From: Clostridiales bacterium
GTDB lineage: Bacteria; Bacillota; Clostridia; Caldicoprobacterales; DTU083
Assembly (NCBI GenBank): GCA_012512335.1
Contig: JAAZEK010000203.1
Location: 1 to 8,031 of the forward strand
Reading direction: 5' to 3'
Length of the DNA stretch: 8,031 nucleotides
In this document: positions 1-7,142 of the stretch, piece after piece
How positions within the stretch are numbered: position 1 is the first letter of the stretch
Layout: every line of letters starts with the position of its first letter
Translations under genes and position numbers: made by a program
Notes under the pieces: generated by a model
What the model was told of the DNA's origin: nothing
Databases searched by the model: none
The model's input: only the letters and a program-made list of their open reading frames with translations

Positions 1-607
1 GATGTAAATATTCATTTAGCCATCGCACTTTGAATTCAGATTGTCCTCCTGATAAGTCTAGGTATATATTAGGATGACTAAGGGCTGCACTGAATGCTTC
101 CTCGCCCCAAGGCGCCCCTAAATGTGCTAATACTAATGTCAATTCAGGAAAAGCTGCTGCAATACCCATAGCATAGCCAGGTCGCATATTTGAACTGTTT
201 GTAGATAGGCCAGGAGTCAGCATAGAACGAGTTGCCCGACTCACAACACCTGTATGAAAGACAATTGGCATATTTAGCTTTTCTGCTCGCTCATAAAATG
301 GAAAATACCTTTCATCATCATAAGGATGAGCAGGCCTAATGGCTTTTAATCCTACAAAACCTTTATCCTTCAATCTGTCTACGATATCAGGTCCCTTTGT
401 GAAATCTAAAAAGCCAAAGGGTATGTAGAACCCCGGATACCTCCGCGCTGCTTCTAGTATTTCTTCAGGAGTAGCTAACTCAACCACCCTTCCTGAAGTA
501 TAGAAACTTATGTCAAGTAGCCATACTTGCTCAACAACAGAATTATTAGCCATATCCTCTAAATGTTCAGGATTTCGGGCTAAATGAGCATGAGAATCTA
601 CGTACAT
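1..607 (-). CDS. Amidohydrolase family 2 metal-dependent hydrolase, 3'-truncated by window edge
   Basis: The reading frame opens with ATG at 607 and stays open for 202 codons to the window edge, so the C-terminus is missing. The protein starts MYVDSHAHLA; H6 and H8 form the HxH metal-binding motif expected at the end of the first strand of an amidohydrolase TIM barrel. Further family marks follow in order: GFVGLKAIRP (83-92), FHTG with H118, LAHLGAPWG with H162, and IYLDLSGG with D184. This order fits the Amidohydro_2 group, which includes decarboxylases, lactonases and other C-C or C-O hydrolases. The substrate cannot be named, and the last catalytic Asp is expected beyond the edge. The start is supported by GGAAGG at 619-614, six bases upstream. 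The gene lies 162 bases after the ABC-exporter remnant on the same strand, and no clear promoter or terminator is visible between them. Confidence 0.88.
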   Translation of the reverse strand, partial: MYVDSHAHLARNPEHLEDMANNSVVEQVWLLDISFYTSGRVVELATPEEILEAARRYPGFYIPFGFLDFTKGPDIVDRLKDKGFVGLKAIRPAHPYDDERYFPFYERAEKLNMPIVFHTGVVSRATRSMLTPGLSTNSSNMRPGYAMGIAAAFPELTLVLAHLGAPWGEEAFSAALSHPNIYLDLSGGQSEFKVRWLNEYLH

Positions 608-769
608 AATAAACCTTCCTTTCAAATATATATTGCATCTTAGTTATTACCCAACTTCTCTCTTACTAAAATTCTACAAGTAAAGTTCTAATTCCTTCAT
701 AATGTGTAATGTATCCTTAGAAACCCATTTTGTATTACAATCATTTTATAGTTGACGAGAATACATTTT

Positions 770-1940
770 TCACACATAGTATTGGGCCTGTGCATCCCAC
801 ATTTCCCTATACTTGTCGCATCTACTGATCAGCTCTGTATGAGACCCGATATCAGCCACTTCTCCTTTGTCCATTACAATAATACGGTCTGCTAGCTTAA
901 CAGATCCTAGGCGATGGGTAACAATAATCGCTGTCTTATCCTTAGATATTTCTGCAAACCGCTTATATATTTTTGTTTCCTCCAAGGGATCGATTGATGC
1001 AGTTGGCTCATCTAACACAATCAAATCATGGGAACGATAAAACCCTCTTGCTATGGCAATTCTCTGCCATTGACCTCCTGATAGGTCAACTCCATCAAAT
1101 TCCCTTGACAACATTGTATCATATCCTCTTTCCAAAGAGCTATCTGATACATCAAGTCCGGACATTGCAGATATTCTGTCTAATTCATCATTCACAGGCT
1201 CCTTATCCACATCACTTATGGCTATATTTTCTCTAAGCGTAAGCTGATATTTTTGAAACTTTTGGAACACACCTGAAGTTTTCATAAATAATGACTTAAC
1301 AGATATGTTTCGTATATCTTCATCTCCATACAAGACCATGCCTTCATCAGGTAGATAAAGCCCTGTGATAAGCCGAACTATTGTGGTCTTTCCGGAGCCG
1401 TTCTCTCCAACAATAGCAACAGTTTCTCTATTTTTAATGGTAAAGCTTACATTTTTAACAGCAGGATGATCACTCAGAGGGTAAGAAAAAGCCACACCCT
1501 CCAGATTAATATCCCAATCAGACTCAATCAGAGTCTCCTCCCCTTTTCTTTCAGGAATCTCCATAAAGCTTAAATAATTCTTTATGGTGCCCATGGTCTG
1601 GGCAATACTTCCGAAATGACGGCAAACCACCTCTGCGAAAATCTTCACTCAGCCTCATTTTAAGCCGGGTATTTACAAAGCCTATAAGCATTTTTGAAAT
1701 CCAGGATACCGAAACAAGCAAAACCAGCAGCAACAAGGGAAGATAAATTCTTTCTCGGCCACCTGATTTTAGGATATCCAGGGCTGTATCTAAAAATTTG
1801 GCAGTCACAAGAATCTGCAGGGAAGGGATGAAAGCATTCAGTATACTTTCCAAAATTATAAGAATGGAATAAGTCATAGATGTTTGAAAAGGGATTTTTA
1901 CATAATCAAGGTCATTATATGTTTTAGCAGAAAGAATCAT
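770..1940 (-). pseudogene. ABC exporter (fused permease-ATPase), broken by an internal out-of-frame deletion
   Basis: Two frames cover one damaged gene. Frame one starts at ATG 1940 after a G-rich SD-like run. It encodes about 102 residues of a type I exporter membrane domain with two helices (about 24-50 and 66-90), ending near RLSEDFR. It then goes out of frame and stops at 1551. Frame two (1648-770, stop at 770) carries the end of the membrane domain (IAQTMGTIKNYLSFMEIPE) and a complete nucleotide-binding domain. Numbered from the GTG at 1648, this has Walker A GENGSGKT (81-88), Q-loop Q129, signature LSGGQ (189-193), Walker B LIVLDEP (209-215) and switch H245. Intact relatives have about 580-600 residues; this locus could encode only about 390. 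Roughly 200 residues, helices 3-6, are therefore missing around 1650-1620. The original substrate is unknown. The ATPase part is intact and could be a recent casualty or still be expressed alone. Confidence 0.82.
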
Positions 1941-2103
1941 ATTAGCCCCCCAGATTTAATTAAGTGATTATTTTGTACAAGATTATTCTATGATATCATT
2001 TACTAAGGTTCGACATATGAAGCTTGTTTCCTGCATATGAGATTGTAGATATTATTTATAGCATGATCTTTCTTACTGAAATATATGTTTTGCATAATAT
2101 AAA

Positions 2104-2122
2104 GGCGCATAAAAAATGCGCC
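2104..2122 (-). terminator. Rho-independent terminator of the cytochrome pair
   Basis: A perfect 7-bp stem (GGCGCAT/ATGCGCC) closes a five-base loop. Read on the minus strand, the stem is followed by TTTATATTAT. It sits 48 bases after the stop of the membrane cytochrome gene and before the ABC pseudogene, so it should separate these two units. Confidence 0.75.
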
Positions 2123-2169
2123 AAGTGAATTCTTAAATCTTATACAGTTTTATATGGTGTGCTGTCTTC

Positions 2170-2556
2170 CTAGATTATGTTCCTGGCAAAGATATGAAGC
2201 AACAAAGCTAGCAGAAGAAGCATAGCTACAGCACGATGCAATGATAACCAATATCTGCTTTTTGATACCTTTCCCCATACTCTAATAGCAAACATTACAA
2301 CTATTAAAAACCAAGCGATATAACCAGTATGAAACCTAATTGCTCCTACAGCTAGATATCCGTGGATAAAGCTTGTTATCAATAAAGCCATGCCAATAAA
2401 GGGATGAATTTTACTCAGAAACTTAAGGACAGCATTTAGCTGCTTATTTGGTTTCTTGAGAACATGCTTTCTAAATCTTCTCAATATAAATGGCAGAAAA
2501 GATACACCAATTAATGCGATATTAAACCAACCGAGAGCTCTAACCAAAACAATCAC
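2170..2556 (-). CDS. Small four-helix membrane protein, predicted diheme b-type cytochrome
   Basis: This 128-residue, strongly hydrophobic protein has four predicted membrane helices (about 5-25, 48-70, 78-95 and 105-125) joined by basic loops (RRFRKHVLKK, GKVSKSR). Helix 2 carries H51 and H65; helix 4 carries H107 and H121. Both pairs are separated by 13 residues, the spacing by which ferric-reductase-like and b561-like proteins stack two hemes across the membrane on two facing helices. I infer a diheme electron carrier; no flavin or NAD domain is present. The start is GTG at 2556, immediately after the TAG of the upstream b5-like lipoprotein gene. The AAGGAG site forms that gene's last two codons, only three bases from the GTG, so ATT at codon 2 or TTG at codon 4 cannot be excluded. 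The coupling suggests both products work together. No family name is certain. Confidence 0.8.
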   Translation of the reverse strand: MIVLVRALGWFNIALIGVSFLPFILRRFRKHVLKKPNKQLNAVLKFLSKIHPFIGMALLITSFIHGYLAVGAIRFHTGYIAWFLIVVMFAIRVWGKVSKSRYWLSLHRAVAMLLLLALLLHIFARNII

Positions 2557-2925
2557 CTACTCCTTAATTTTTCCCACTACTGGGACATTTGTGAGCTTGG
2601 ATACCCCATGTGGAGAGTCATTTTTAATTTCGTCAGTTAAATCCTTTCCAGCAGTAAACCCATTGTGCTTACCGCCTCTCCATAGCGATGAATTTGTTAC
2701 ATCATATACAATGCCATCTACTGCAACATAGGCCTTTTTCCCATCTTCTCCGTTATACTCAGCAAGCTCCTCCAAGGTAAATTCCTGGAGGTCTTCCAAG
2801 TCTTCTCCTTGAGGCGGGGTATATTCTGAAGTTGCAGGAGAACATGCTGTAACAACTAAAATACTTATTAACAGGATTACTAACCCGATACTATTCTTAT
2901 TAATATTTCTACTCCGTGAAAACAT
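2557..2925 (-). CDS. Cytochrome b5-like heme-binding lipoprotein
   Basis: This 122-residue protein begins with a basic N-terminus and a hydrophobic stretch (13-27), then a lipobox VTAC with C28 as the likely lipidated cysteine. It should be anchored on the outer face of the cytoplasmic membrane. An acidic linker (about 34-48) leads to a compact cytochrome b5-like domain (49-121). This includes FTLEELAEYNG, AYVAVDGIVYDVT, GGKHNGFTAGKDLT and SPHGVSKL. H87 and H106 are the probable axial heme ligands. The pattern matches the bacterial predicted heme/steroid-binding b5 group rather than the eukaryotic HPGG form. The ATG at 2925 follows an AAGAAGGTGATG-type ribosome site; an out-of-frame ATG lies five bases upstream. 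The gene directly abuts the predicted diheme membrane cytochrome. Steroid or other ligand binding is an alternative to heme, but the paired histidines and the neighbour favour heme and electron transfer. Confidence 0.87.
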   Translation of the reverse strand: MFSRSRNINKNSIGLVILLISILVVTACSPATSEYTPPQGEDLEDLQEFTLEELAEYNGEDGKKAYVAVDGIVYDVTNSSLWRGGKHNGFTAGKDLTDEIKNDSPHGVSKLTNVPVVGKIKE

Positions 2926-3059
2926 AACATCACCTTCTTATAGTTTTACTTAACTCTTAATATATCTCACAATTAATATTTGTTATGTTTTATAAACGTC
3001 ATCTTGTAAAGTAAAACCAAAACATATAACATAGCTAAAAGGAAATATTTCCAAATATA

Positions 3060-3094
3060 AGCATGTCCTAATCCACTTAGGAAATGGACATGCT
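3060..3094 (-). terminator. Hairpin after the GerMN gene, probable terminator
   Basis: A perfect 9-bp stem (AGCATGTCC at 3060-3068 with GGACATGCT at 3086-3094) encloses a 17-base loop. Its bases can form a competing inner stem, CCTAA/TTAGG (3067-3071 with 3077-3081). Read on the minus strand, it lies 63 bases after the GerMN lipoprotein stop and is followed by TATATTT, a weak U-tract. Termination is likely but not assured. Confidence 0.5.
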
Positions 3095-3157
3095 ATATAT
3101 CTTCATATAACGATTGTTGATCTACCTAATTGAGCAGTCTTTTTCACATAACGATAT

Positions 3158-3913
3158 TCATTCTATGTTATTTAGCAAATCTTTTTCATATATTGGAGTA
3201 TCCCATACAAAGTGCCCGTCATCCCAAGGCTCTCCCTCGACTGTTAGCAATACTCCATCTATTGAATCGAATTGGGATGCTGTGAACACGAGTGCCTGCA
3301 CTGTTATTGAACCACCTAATGTGCCACCTGGATGATCAGTCAACAAGGCTTTACTAAAATCAATAATAGCAACTTTGTCCTGTATACTTAGCCTATTCAT
3401 CTTAACTGTAGGTGGAAGCACTGAACCTAAGTTTTTCTCGCCTGATAACGGACCTTTGATTAATTCATTTAATGTATATTTTAAAATCCCAGAAGTAACT
3501 GGCACTTCTCTCATAGTAGGAGTAACAAATCCATAGGGACCAGGCTTATCCTCAGCAACCAAATCACGATCTGCAAAAAAGAGTTTAATAGTCCAGAAAG
3601 CTTCTGGTTTTTCTCCTATAGCACTTGGGCTGCTTATAGCCCCTACTGGTATAGAATCTTCAGAAAGCTCTTCAGATTCCTCACCTAATACAAGCATTTC
3701 AATTCCAGAATTAGTATTATCGACGCTTTCCAGTATCACATCTCCACCATTTTCAGTTACATCTAAGTCATCTGAAGCTTGACCTACTAATGCATCTGTT
3801 GGATTAGGATTTAATTCGGGATTTTTCATAAGTTCTGTAAGATTGCAGGATGTTAAAAAAAGAATCACTAATAGCAATAGCCATAGCCATATTCTATACA
3901 TGGATTTCATCAT
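3158..3913 (-). CDS. GerMN-domain lipoprotein (sporulation/germination type)
   Basis: The 251-residue product begins with a short basic start, a hydrophobic run (8-20) and lipobox LTSC with C23 as the lipidation site, so it should be an exported membrane-anchored lipoprotein. Residues 30-100 form a low-complexity, acidic, probably disordered linker. A single GerMN domain occupies about 108-227. Its marks are WTIKLFFAD, LNELIKGP (148-155), VLPPTVKMNRLSIQDKVAIIDFS, and VQALVFTASQFDSIDGVLLTVEGE. Bacillus GerM carries this domain twice and acts in sporulation and germination; single-domain lipoproteins also occur outside sporulation, so the role is not certain. ATG at 3913 follows AGAGGTG at a good distance; a second ATG is the next codon. 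A TATAAT lies at 3966-3961 upstream but without a convincing -35. The gene is flanked by a palindromic repeat upstream and a hairpin downstream, which suggests a single-gene unit. Confidence 0.85.
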   Translation of the reverse strand: MMKSMYRIWLWLLLLVILFLTSCNLTELMKNPELNPNPTDALVGQASDDLDVTENGGDVILESVDNTNSGIEMLVLGEESEELSEDSIPVGAISSPSAIGEKPEAFWTIKLFFADRDLVAEDKPGPYGFVTPTMREVPVTSGILKYTLNELIKGPLSGEKNLGSVLPPTVKMNRLSIQDKVAIIDFSKALLTDHPGGTLGGSITVQALVFTASQFDSIDGVLLTVEGEPWDDGHFVWDTPIYEKDLLNNIE

Positions 3914-3990
3914 GTCAGCACCTCTTTCTTTGGCGAGGGTTTACACACTTCTTCATATATATTATATGCAACTATGTTTAAGGAAATGAA

Positions 3991-4037
3991 TGAAGCAGGG
4001 GGACGGTCCTCCTGCTTTGAACCGTCCCCCTGCTTCA
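3991..4037. repeat. Perfect 17-bp palindrome, REP/MITE-like GGGGGACGGT element
   Basis: TGAAGCAGGGGGACGGT (3991-4007) and its exact reverse complement (4021-4037) flank a 13-base loop. On the minus strand the loop contains a near-copy of the arm: AAGCAGGGGGACGGT is followed within two bases by AAGCAGGAGGACCGT, with two mismatches. The element is much more GC-rich than its surroundings. This resembles the GGGGACGGTTC-type palindromes scattered in many clostridial genomes, some linked to IS200/RAYT-type transposases; that link is from memory, not from this window. It begins 16 bases after the nrdJ stop and may also act as its terminator, although the following U-tract (TTCATTTCC) is poor. Confidence 0.7.
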
Positions 4038-4053
4038 CTCGTGATTCCGTCTT

Positions 4054-7000
4054 TTAAGAACATCCGGTAGTCGCGCCACAATCTTCGCAAACCTTGCAAG
4101 TGCCATTTTTTCTTAGGCGGGAGCTGCCACAACTGGCACAAACCTCGCCATAGACCCTTTCCTCTTCTTCATCACTTTGAATTACTGTATTTGTTGTTTC
4201 AGATAAATGAGTAGCTGACAAAGGAGCATCATCATCAGTTGCTGTTACAAAGTCCCTTGCAGACAAAACTACCTCTCCATTTTCCCCGTCTGGTTTAACT
4301 TGGCATCTGGTGAAGTCTCCTAATTCGATGTCGATTATCTTACTTACCAGATCTGAAATAGAAGTGGCTTGCTTGATAAATGGATGCCTGCTGACAAAAC
4401 CCGAAGGCTCATACTGCTGGCCTCGCAAGGTACGAGAAATTTCCCTAGGAGGAATATTATATTGCAGCATATTTGAGATTGCTTTAGATAAAGAAGCCAA
4501 CAAGCCTTTAACTACAGTACCTTCCTTATCAGTGGAAATAAATAGCTCAGCTATGTTACCATTGGGATAAAAGTTTACTGTAACGTAAAGCTCGATGTCA
4601 CCAATTTTGGCGCTGTGAGTAAAGCCAGCTCTTCTACCTCTAGCCTTAACCCGTACTGGTACTTTACTACGACTTGTCTTAGCAATTTCCAGTAGCTCCT
4701 GATAGCTCATATCCTCCAGCTTTCTCTGAGAATTAGCTGCGATTCCAGAAGTCAGAGGCTGACTAGCTTTAGAACCGTCCCGATAAATAGCAATAGCCTT
4801 GGTTCCTGTGTTATAGGCTAGCAAATGAATCTGCTCAATATCCTTTACTGTTGCTGAATTAGGCAGGTTAACAGTTTTGGAAACTGAACCTGAAATCATT
4901 GGTGTAATGGCCGAAACCATCAGTACATGGCCCTCTGGCGAAATAAATCGTTTCCCTGTACCACATTTGCTAGCTGTATCAAATATGGAGTAATGTTCTG
5001 GCTTTAGATAGGGAGCTCCTTCAATTTTACCATCAATTATATTGCCCTTATCGTCACTACGTAAAATATAATTTATAATAGCAGCTATCTCTTCTTCGGA
5101 ATAATCTAGATTCTTTAAAGCAGTCTCAGTCACTGGGTTTACCATAACCATGGCACTTCCACTAACCAGCTTTTTGTAGATAACATGAGCATAGAAAGGC
5201 TCAATAGATGTAGCACCACAGTCCATTGCAAAGGAGATGGTTCCAGTAGGAGCAACTACGCTTACTTGAGCATTCCGGTACCCAAAATTAGAACCACTTT
5301 CAATGGCTAGATTCCAAACTCGTTTCAAAGCATCACTTATATTTTTGTATCCTAAATCCTGCAGCGCTTCATGATTTACCTCCATGGGACGATAACTTAG
5401 ACCTTCATATTCATCGTCTCTTGCACCAGCAACTCGGCTGTGGTTGCGTAAAACTCTCAACATATGATCAGCATTTATGCTATATTTTTCAAAGGGGCTA
5501 AGCTTTTGTGCCATCAATGAGGATACATAATAGGAGTAACCTGTCATGACGCCTACTATAGAGGCTGCCATTGTTCTAGCTTCTTCCGAATCATAAGGCA
5601 AACCCGCTGCCATTAATAATGAAGACAGATTGGCCGGTCCCAAACCAGTAGTGCGGAACAAATGGGAGCGAAGAGCAATTTGTTTAGTAGGAAATTGACC
5701 CCAGTGTATGGAGGCTTCTAGTACCATCTGAATTAAAGCAATGGAATGTAAATAATCTTCTATATAAAATTCCCCAGTTTTGGGATTGTAAAATCGATAT
5801 AAATTGATCGAAGCCAGATTGCAGGCAGTATCGTTTAGGAAAGCATACTCGCTACAAGGATTAGTTGCATTAATCTGGTTGTGCTTAGCCCATAGTTGAC
5901 CATCTTCGCCAGCTGGACAAGTGTGCCATTCATTAAACCTACCGTGAAACTGCAGACCAGGGTCTGCACAACTATATGTGGATTGGTTGACAGCATCCCA
6001 CAATTCCTTAACAGGTAAATCCCTGTCCATGTCAGGATCTACTCTACCCTTAAGTTTAATAACTGCCTCAGGTTCATTTTCCAAGTTGATTACCTTGCTC
6101 ATGGTTTCGTCGGATAAGCGAATTGAATTATTGCTGTTCTGTCCAGATACGGTGCTATAAGCATCTCCATTGAAATCAGTATCGTAGCCCATTTTTCCTA
6201 GGGCACGAACCTTGTCCTCTTCCTTTGTCTTCCAGGTAACGAAATTCATAATATCGGGATGATCGTCATCAACGATAACCATCTTTGCTGCTCGTCGAGT
6301 AGTGCCACCAGATTTAATGGCACCAGCATTTTTATCAAAGCCCTTTAAAAAGCTTAATAAACCAGAAGAATAACCGCCTCCAGAAAGTCTTTCCCCTTCA
6401 CCGCGTAAGGTGGAGAAATTTGTTCCAGTTCCGGAACCTCCCTTAAATAACCTGGTTTCTGTTATATATTGCTCGGAGATTGACTGTTCCCCCATTAGCC
6501 TGTCCTGGATGGAAAGAATAAAACAAGCTGATGCCTGGGTACGAGTGTAGCGATCTTTACTTTCCACTACTTCCTTTTTATCAATGTCATAGTAATATAA
6601 TCCATCGGGGTCGCCATTAATTCCATAGGCCAGGTTTAGCCCTGTATTAAACCATTGAGGAGAATTAGGTGCCCAAGCTTGAGAAAGAAGTAAGTAAACT
6701 AATTCGTCATAAAGAATTTGTTTTTGCTCTTCACCATCAATCATACCCTCGTCCAGCATAGCGCTTGTCCAAAAATTCACCATACGATGGACAACCTCAC
6801 GCATGCTTCTTTCATATCCTACTTCATTGGGGACGCCAGCTTTTCTGAAGTAATGAGCAGCTATAATGTCGCAAGCATTTTGCGAATATGAGACTGGAAA
6901 CTCCAGGTTCTTCATATCACATACCACTTTGTTCTTGGAATAATCTTTAATTAGCACATCTACATTTTTCCATTCGAAAAGATCGTAGACAGTTTGATTG

Positions 7001-7059
7001 GGGCTATTCTCCAAATCCTTGGTAAACCTTCTTATAATCAAGTCGCTAATTGTTTTCAC
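4054..7059 (-). CDS. nrdJ: Class II (adenosylcobalamin-dependent) ribonucleoside-diphosphate reductase
   Basis: The 1001-residue enzyme converts ribonucleotides to deoxyribonucleotides using a cobalamin-generated thiyl radical, without oxygen. The NPCSE motif gives N400, radical C402 and E404. C179 (in ASACF) and C413 (in DTACNLASINL) are the redox pair. The 11-residue gap from C402 to C413 is that of known class II enzymes. Other marks are FKGGSGTGTNFS (205-216), the phosphate-binding APTGTISF (603-610) and TGTKAIAIYRDGS (751-763). A TSCPD-type domain spans about 800-915. A Cys-rich tail (C974, C977, C988, C991, C994, C1000) probably contains the C-terminal reducing cysteines and may bind zinc. 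Length is normal for the long NrdJ form. The GTG start at 7059 is set by AAGGAGG at 7073-7067, seven bases away. It is likely transcribed alone from the promoter at 7171-7143 under NrdR control; no cobalamin riboswitch fits in the short leader. Confidence 0.97.
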   Translation of the reverse strand: MKTISDLIIRRFTKDLENSPNQTVYDLFEWKNVDVLIKDYSKNKVVCDMKNLEFPVSYSQNACDIIAAHYFRKAGVPNEVGYERSMREVVHRMVNFWTSAMLDEGMIDGEEQKQILYDELVYLLLSQAWAPNSPQWFNTGLNLAYGINGDPDGLYYYDIDKKEVVESKDRYTRTQASACFILSIQDRLMGEQSISEQYITETRLFKGGSGTGTNFSTLRGEGERLSGGGYSSGLLSFLKGFDKNAGAIKSGGTTRRAAKMVIVDDDHPDIMNFVTWKTKEEDKVRALGKMGYDTDFNGDAYSTVSGQNSNNSIRLSDETMSKVINLENEPEAVIKLKGRVDPDMDRDLPVKELWDAVNQSTYSCADPGLQFHGRFNEWHTCPAGEDGQLWAKHNQINATNPCSEYAFLNDTACNLASINLYRFYNPKTGEFYIEDYLHSIALIQMVLEASIHWGQFPTKQIALRSHLFRTTGLGPANLSSLLMAAGLPYDSEEARTMAASIVGVMTGYSYYVSSLMAQKLSPFEKYSINADHMLRVLRNHSRVAGARDDEYEGLSYRPMEVNHEALQDLGYKNISDALKRVWNLAIESGSNFGYRNAQVSVVAPTGTISFAMDCGATSIEPFYAHVIYKKLVSGSAMVMVNPVTETALKNLDYSEEEIAAIINYILRSDDKGNIIDGKIEGAPYLKPEHYSIFDTASKCGTGKRFISPEGHVLMVSAITPMISGSVSKTVNLPNSATVKDIEQIHLLAYNTGTKAIAIYRDGSKASQPLTSGIAANSQRKLEDMSYQELLEIAKTSRSKVPVRVKARGRRAGFTHSAKIGDIELYVTVNFYPNGNIAELFISTDKEGTVVKGLLASLSKAISNMLQYNIPPREISRTLRGQQYEPSGFVSRHPFIKQATSISDLVSKIIDIELGDFTRCQVKPDGENGEVVLSARDFVTATDDDAPLSATHLSETTNTVIQSDEEEERVYGEVCASCGSSRLRKNGTCKVCEDCGATTGCS

Positions 7060-7066
7060 TTTTCCC

Positions 7067-7073
7067 CCTCCTT
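7067..7073 (-). promoter_or_regulatory. nrdJ ribosome binding site
   Basis: AAGGAGG, a perfect anti-16S match, lies seven bases before the GTG at 7059. It fixes this non-ATG start. Confidence 0.85.
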
Positions 7074-7096
7074 CTTATATTAACATATTATGTATA

Positions 7097-7112
7097 AAAC
7101 ACCATATGAACG
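7097..7112. promoter_or_regulatory. Partial NrdR-box copy (half-site)
   Basis: ACACCATAT at 7099-7107 repeats the same nine bases of the main box (7120-7128) exactly 21 bp away, about two helical turns. The other half is degenerate, so only 8 of 16 positions fit the NrdR consensus. NrdR boxes usually occur as phased tandem pairs, which supports this as the second site. Confidence 0.5.
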
Positions 7113-7117
7113 ACGCT

Positions 7118-7133
7118 ACACACCATATAGTGT
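7118..7133. promoter_or_regulatory. NrdR-box-like operator of nrdJ
   Basis: ACACACCATATAGTGT fits the published NrdR-box consensus acaCwAtATaTwGtgt at 14 of 16 positions. It starts nine bases downstream of the predicted -10, so it would lie at about +3 to +18. A repressor bound here would block nrdJ transcription. NrdR is the universal ATP/dATP-sensing repressor of bacterial ribonucleotide reductase genes. Its own gene is not in the window. Confidence 0.75.
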
Positions 7134-7142
7134 TTTGTGTAT

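Noticed and set aside
973..1236. Plus-strand ORF of 87 codons
   Set aside because: It lies antisense inside the conserved ATPase domain, has no ribosome site and gives a composition unlike a real protein.
1990..1999. 10-bp palindrome ATGATATCAT
   Set aside because: Short A/T-rich palindromes are common by chance, and no adjacent promoter elements were found.
1978..2031. Possible 17-residue peptide MQETSFICRTLVNDIIE upstream of the ABC pseudogene
   Set aside because: No ribosome site precedes the ATG, and such short frames are expected by chance.
2456..2731. Plus-strand ORF of 91 codons
   Set aside because: It is a shadow across the two cytochrome genes, which have clear domains on the minus strand.
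3114..3335. Plus-strand ORF of 73 codons
   Set aside because: It is antisense to the end of the GerMN domain, with no ribosome site or recognisable motif.
4310..4570. Plus-strand ORF of 86 codons
   Set aside because: It is antisense to the TSCPD region of nrdJ and has no support of its own.
5978..6160. Plus-strand ORF of 60 codons
   Set aside because: It is antisense to the conserved core of nrdJ.
7060..7142. Cobalamin riboswitch before the B12-dependent nrdJ
   Set aside because: The predicted leader is only about 77 bases and lacks a B12-box-like sequence; riboswitches of this class are about 200 bases.
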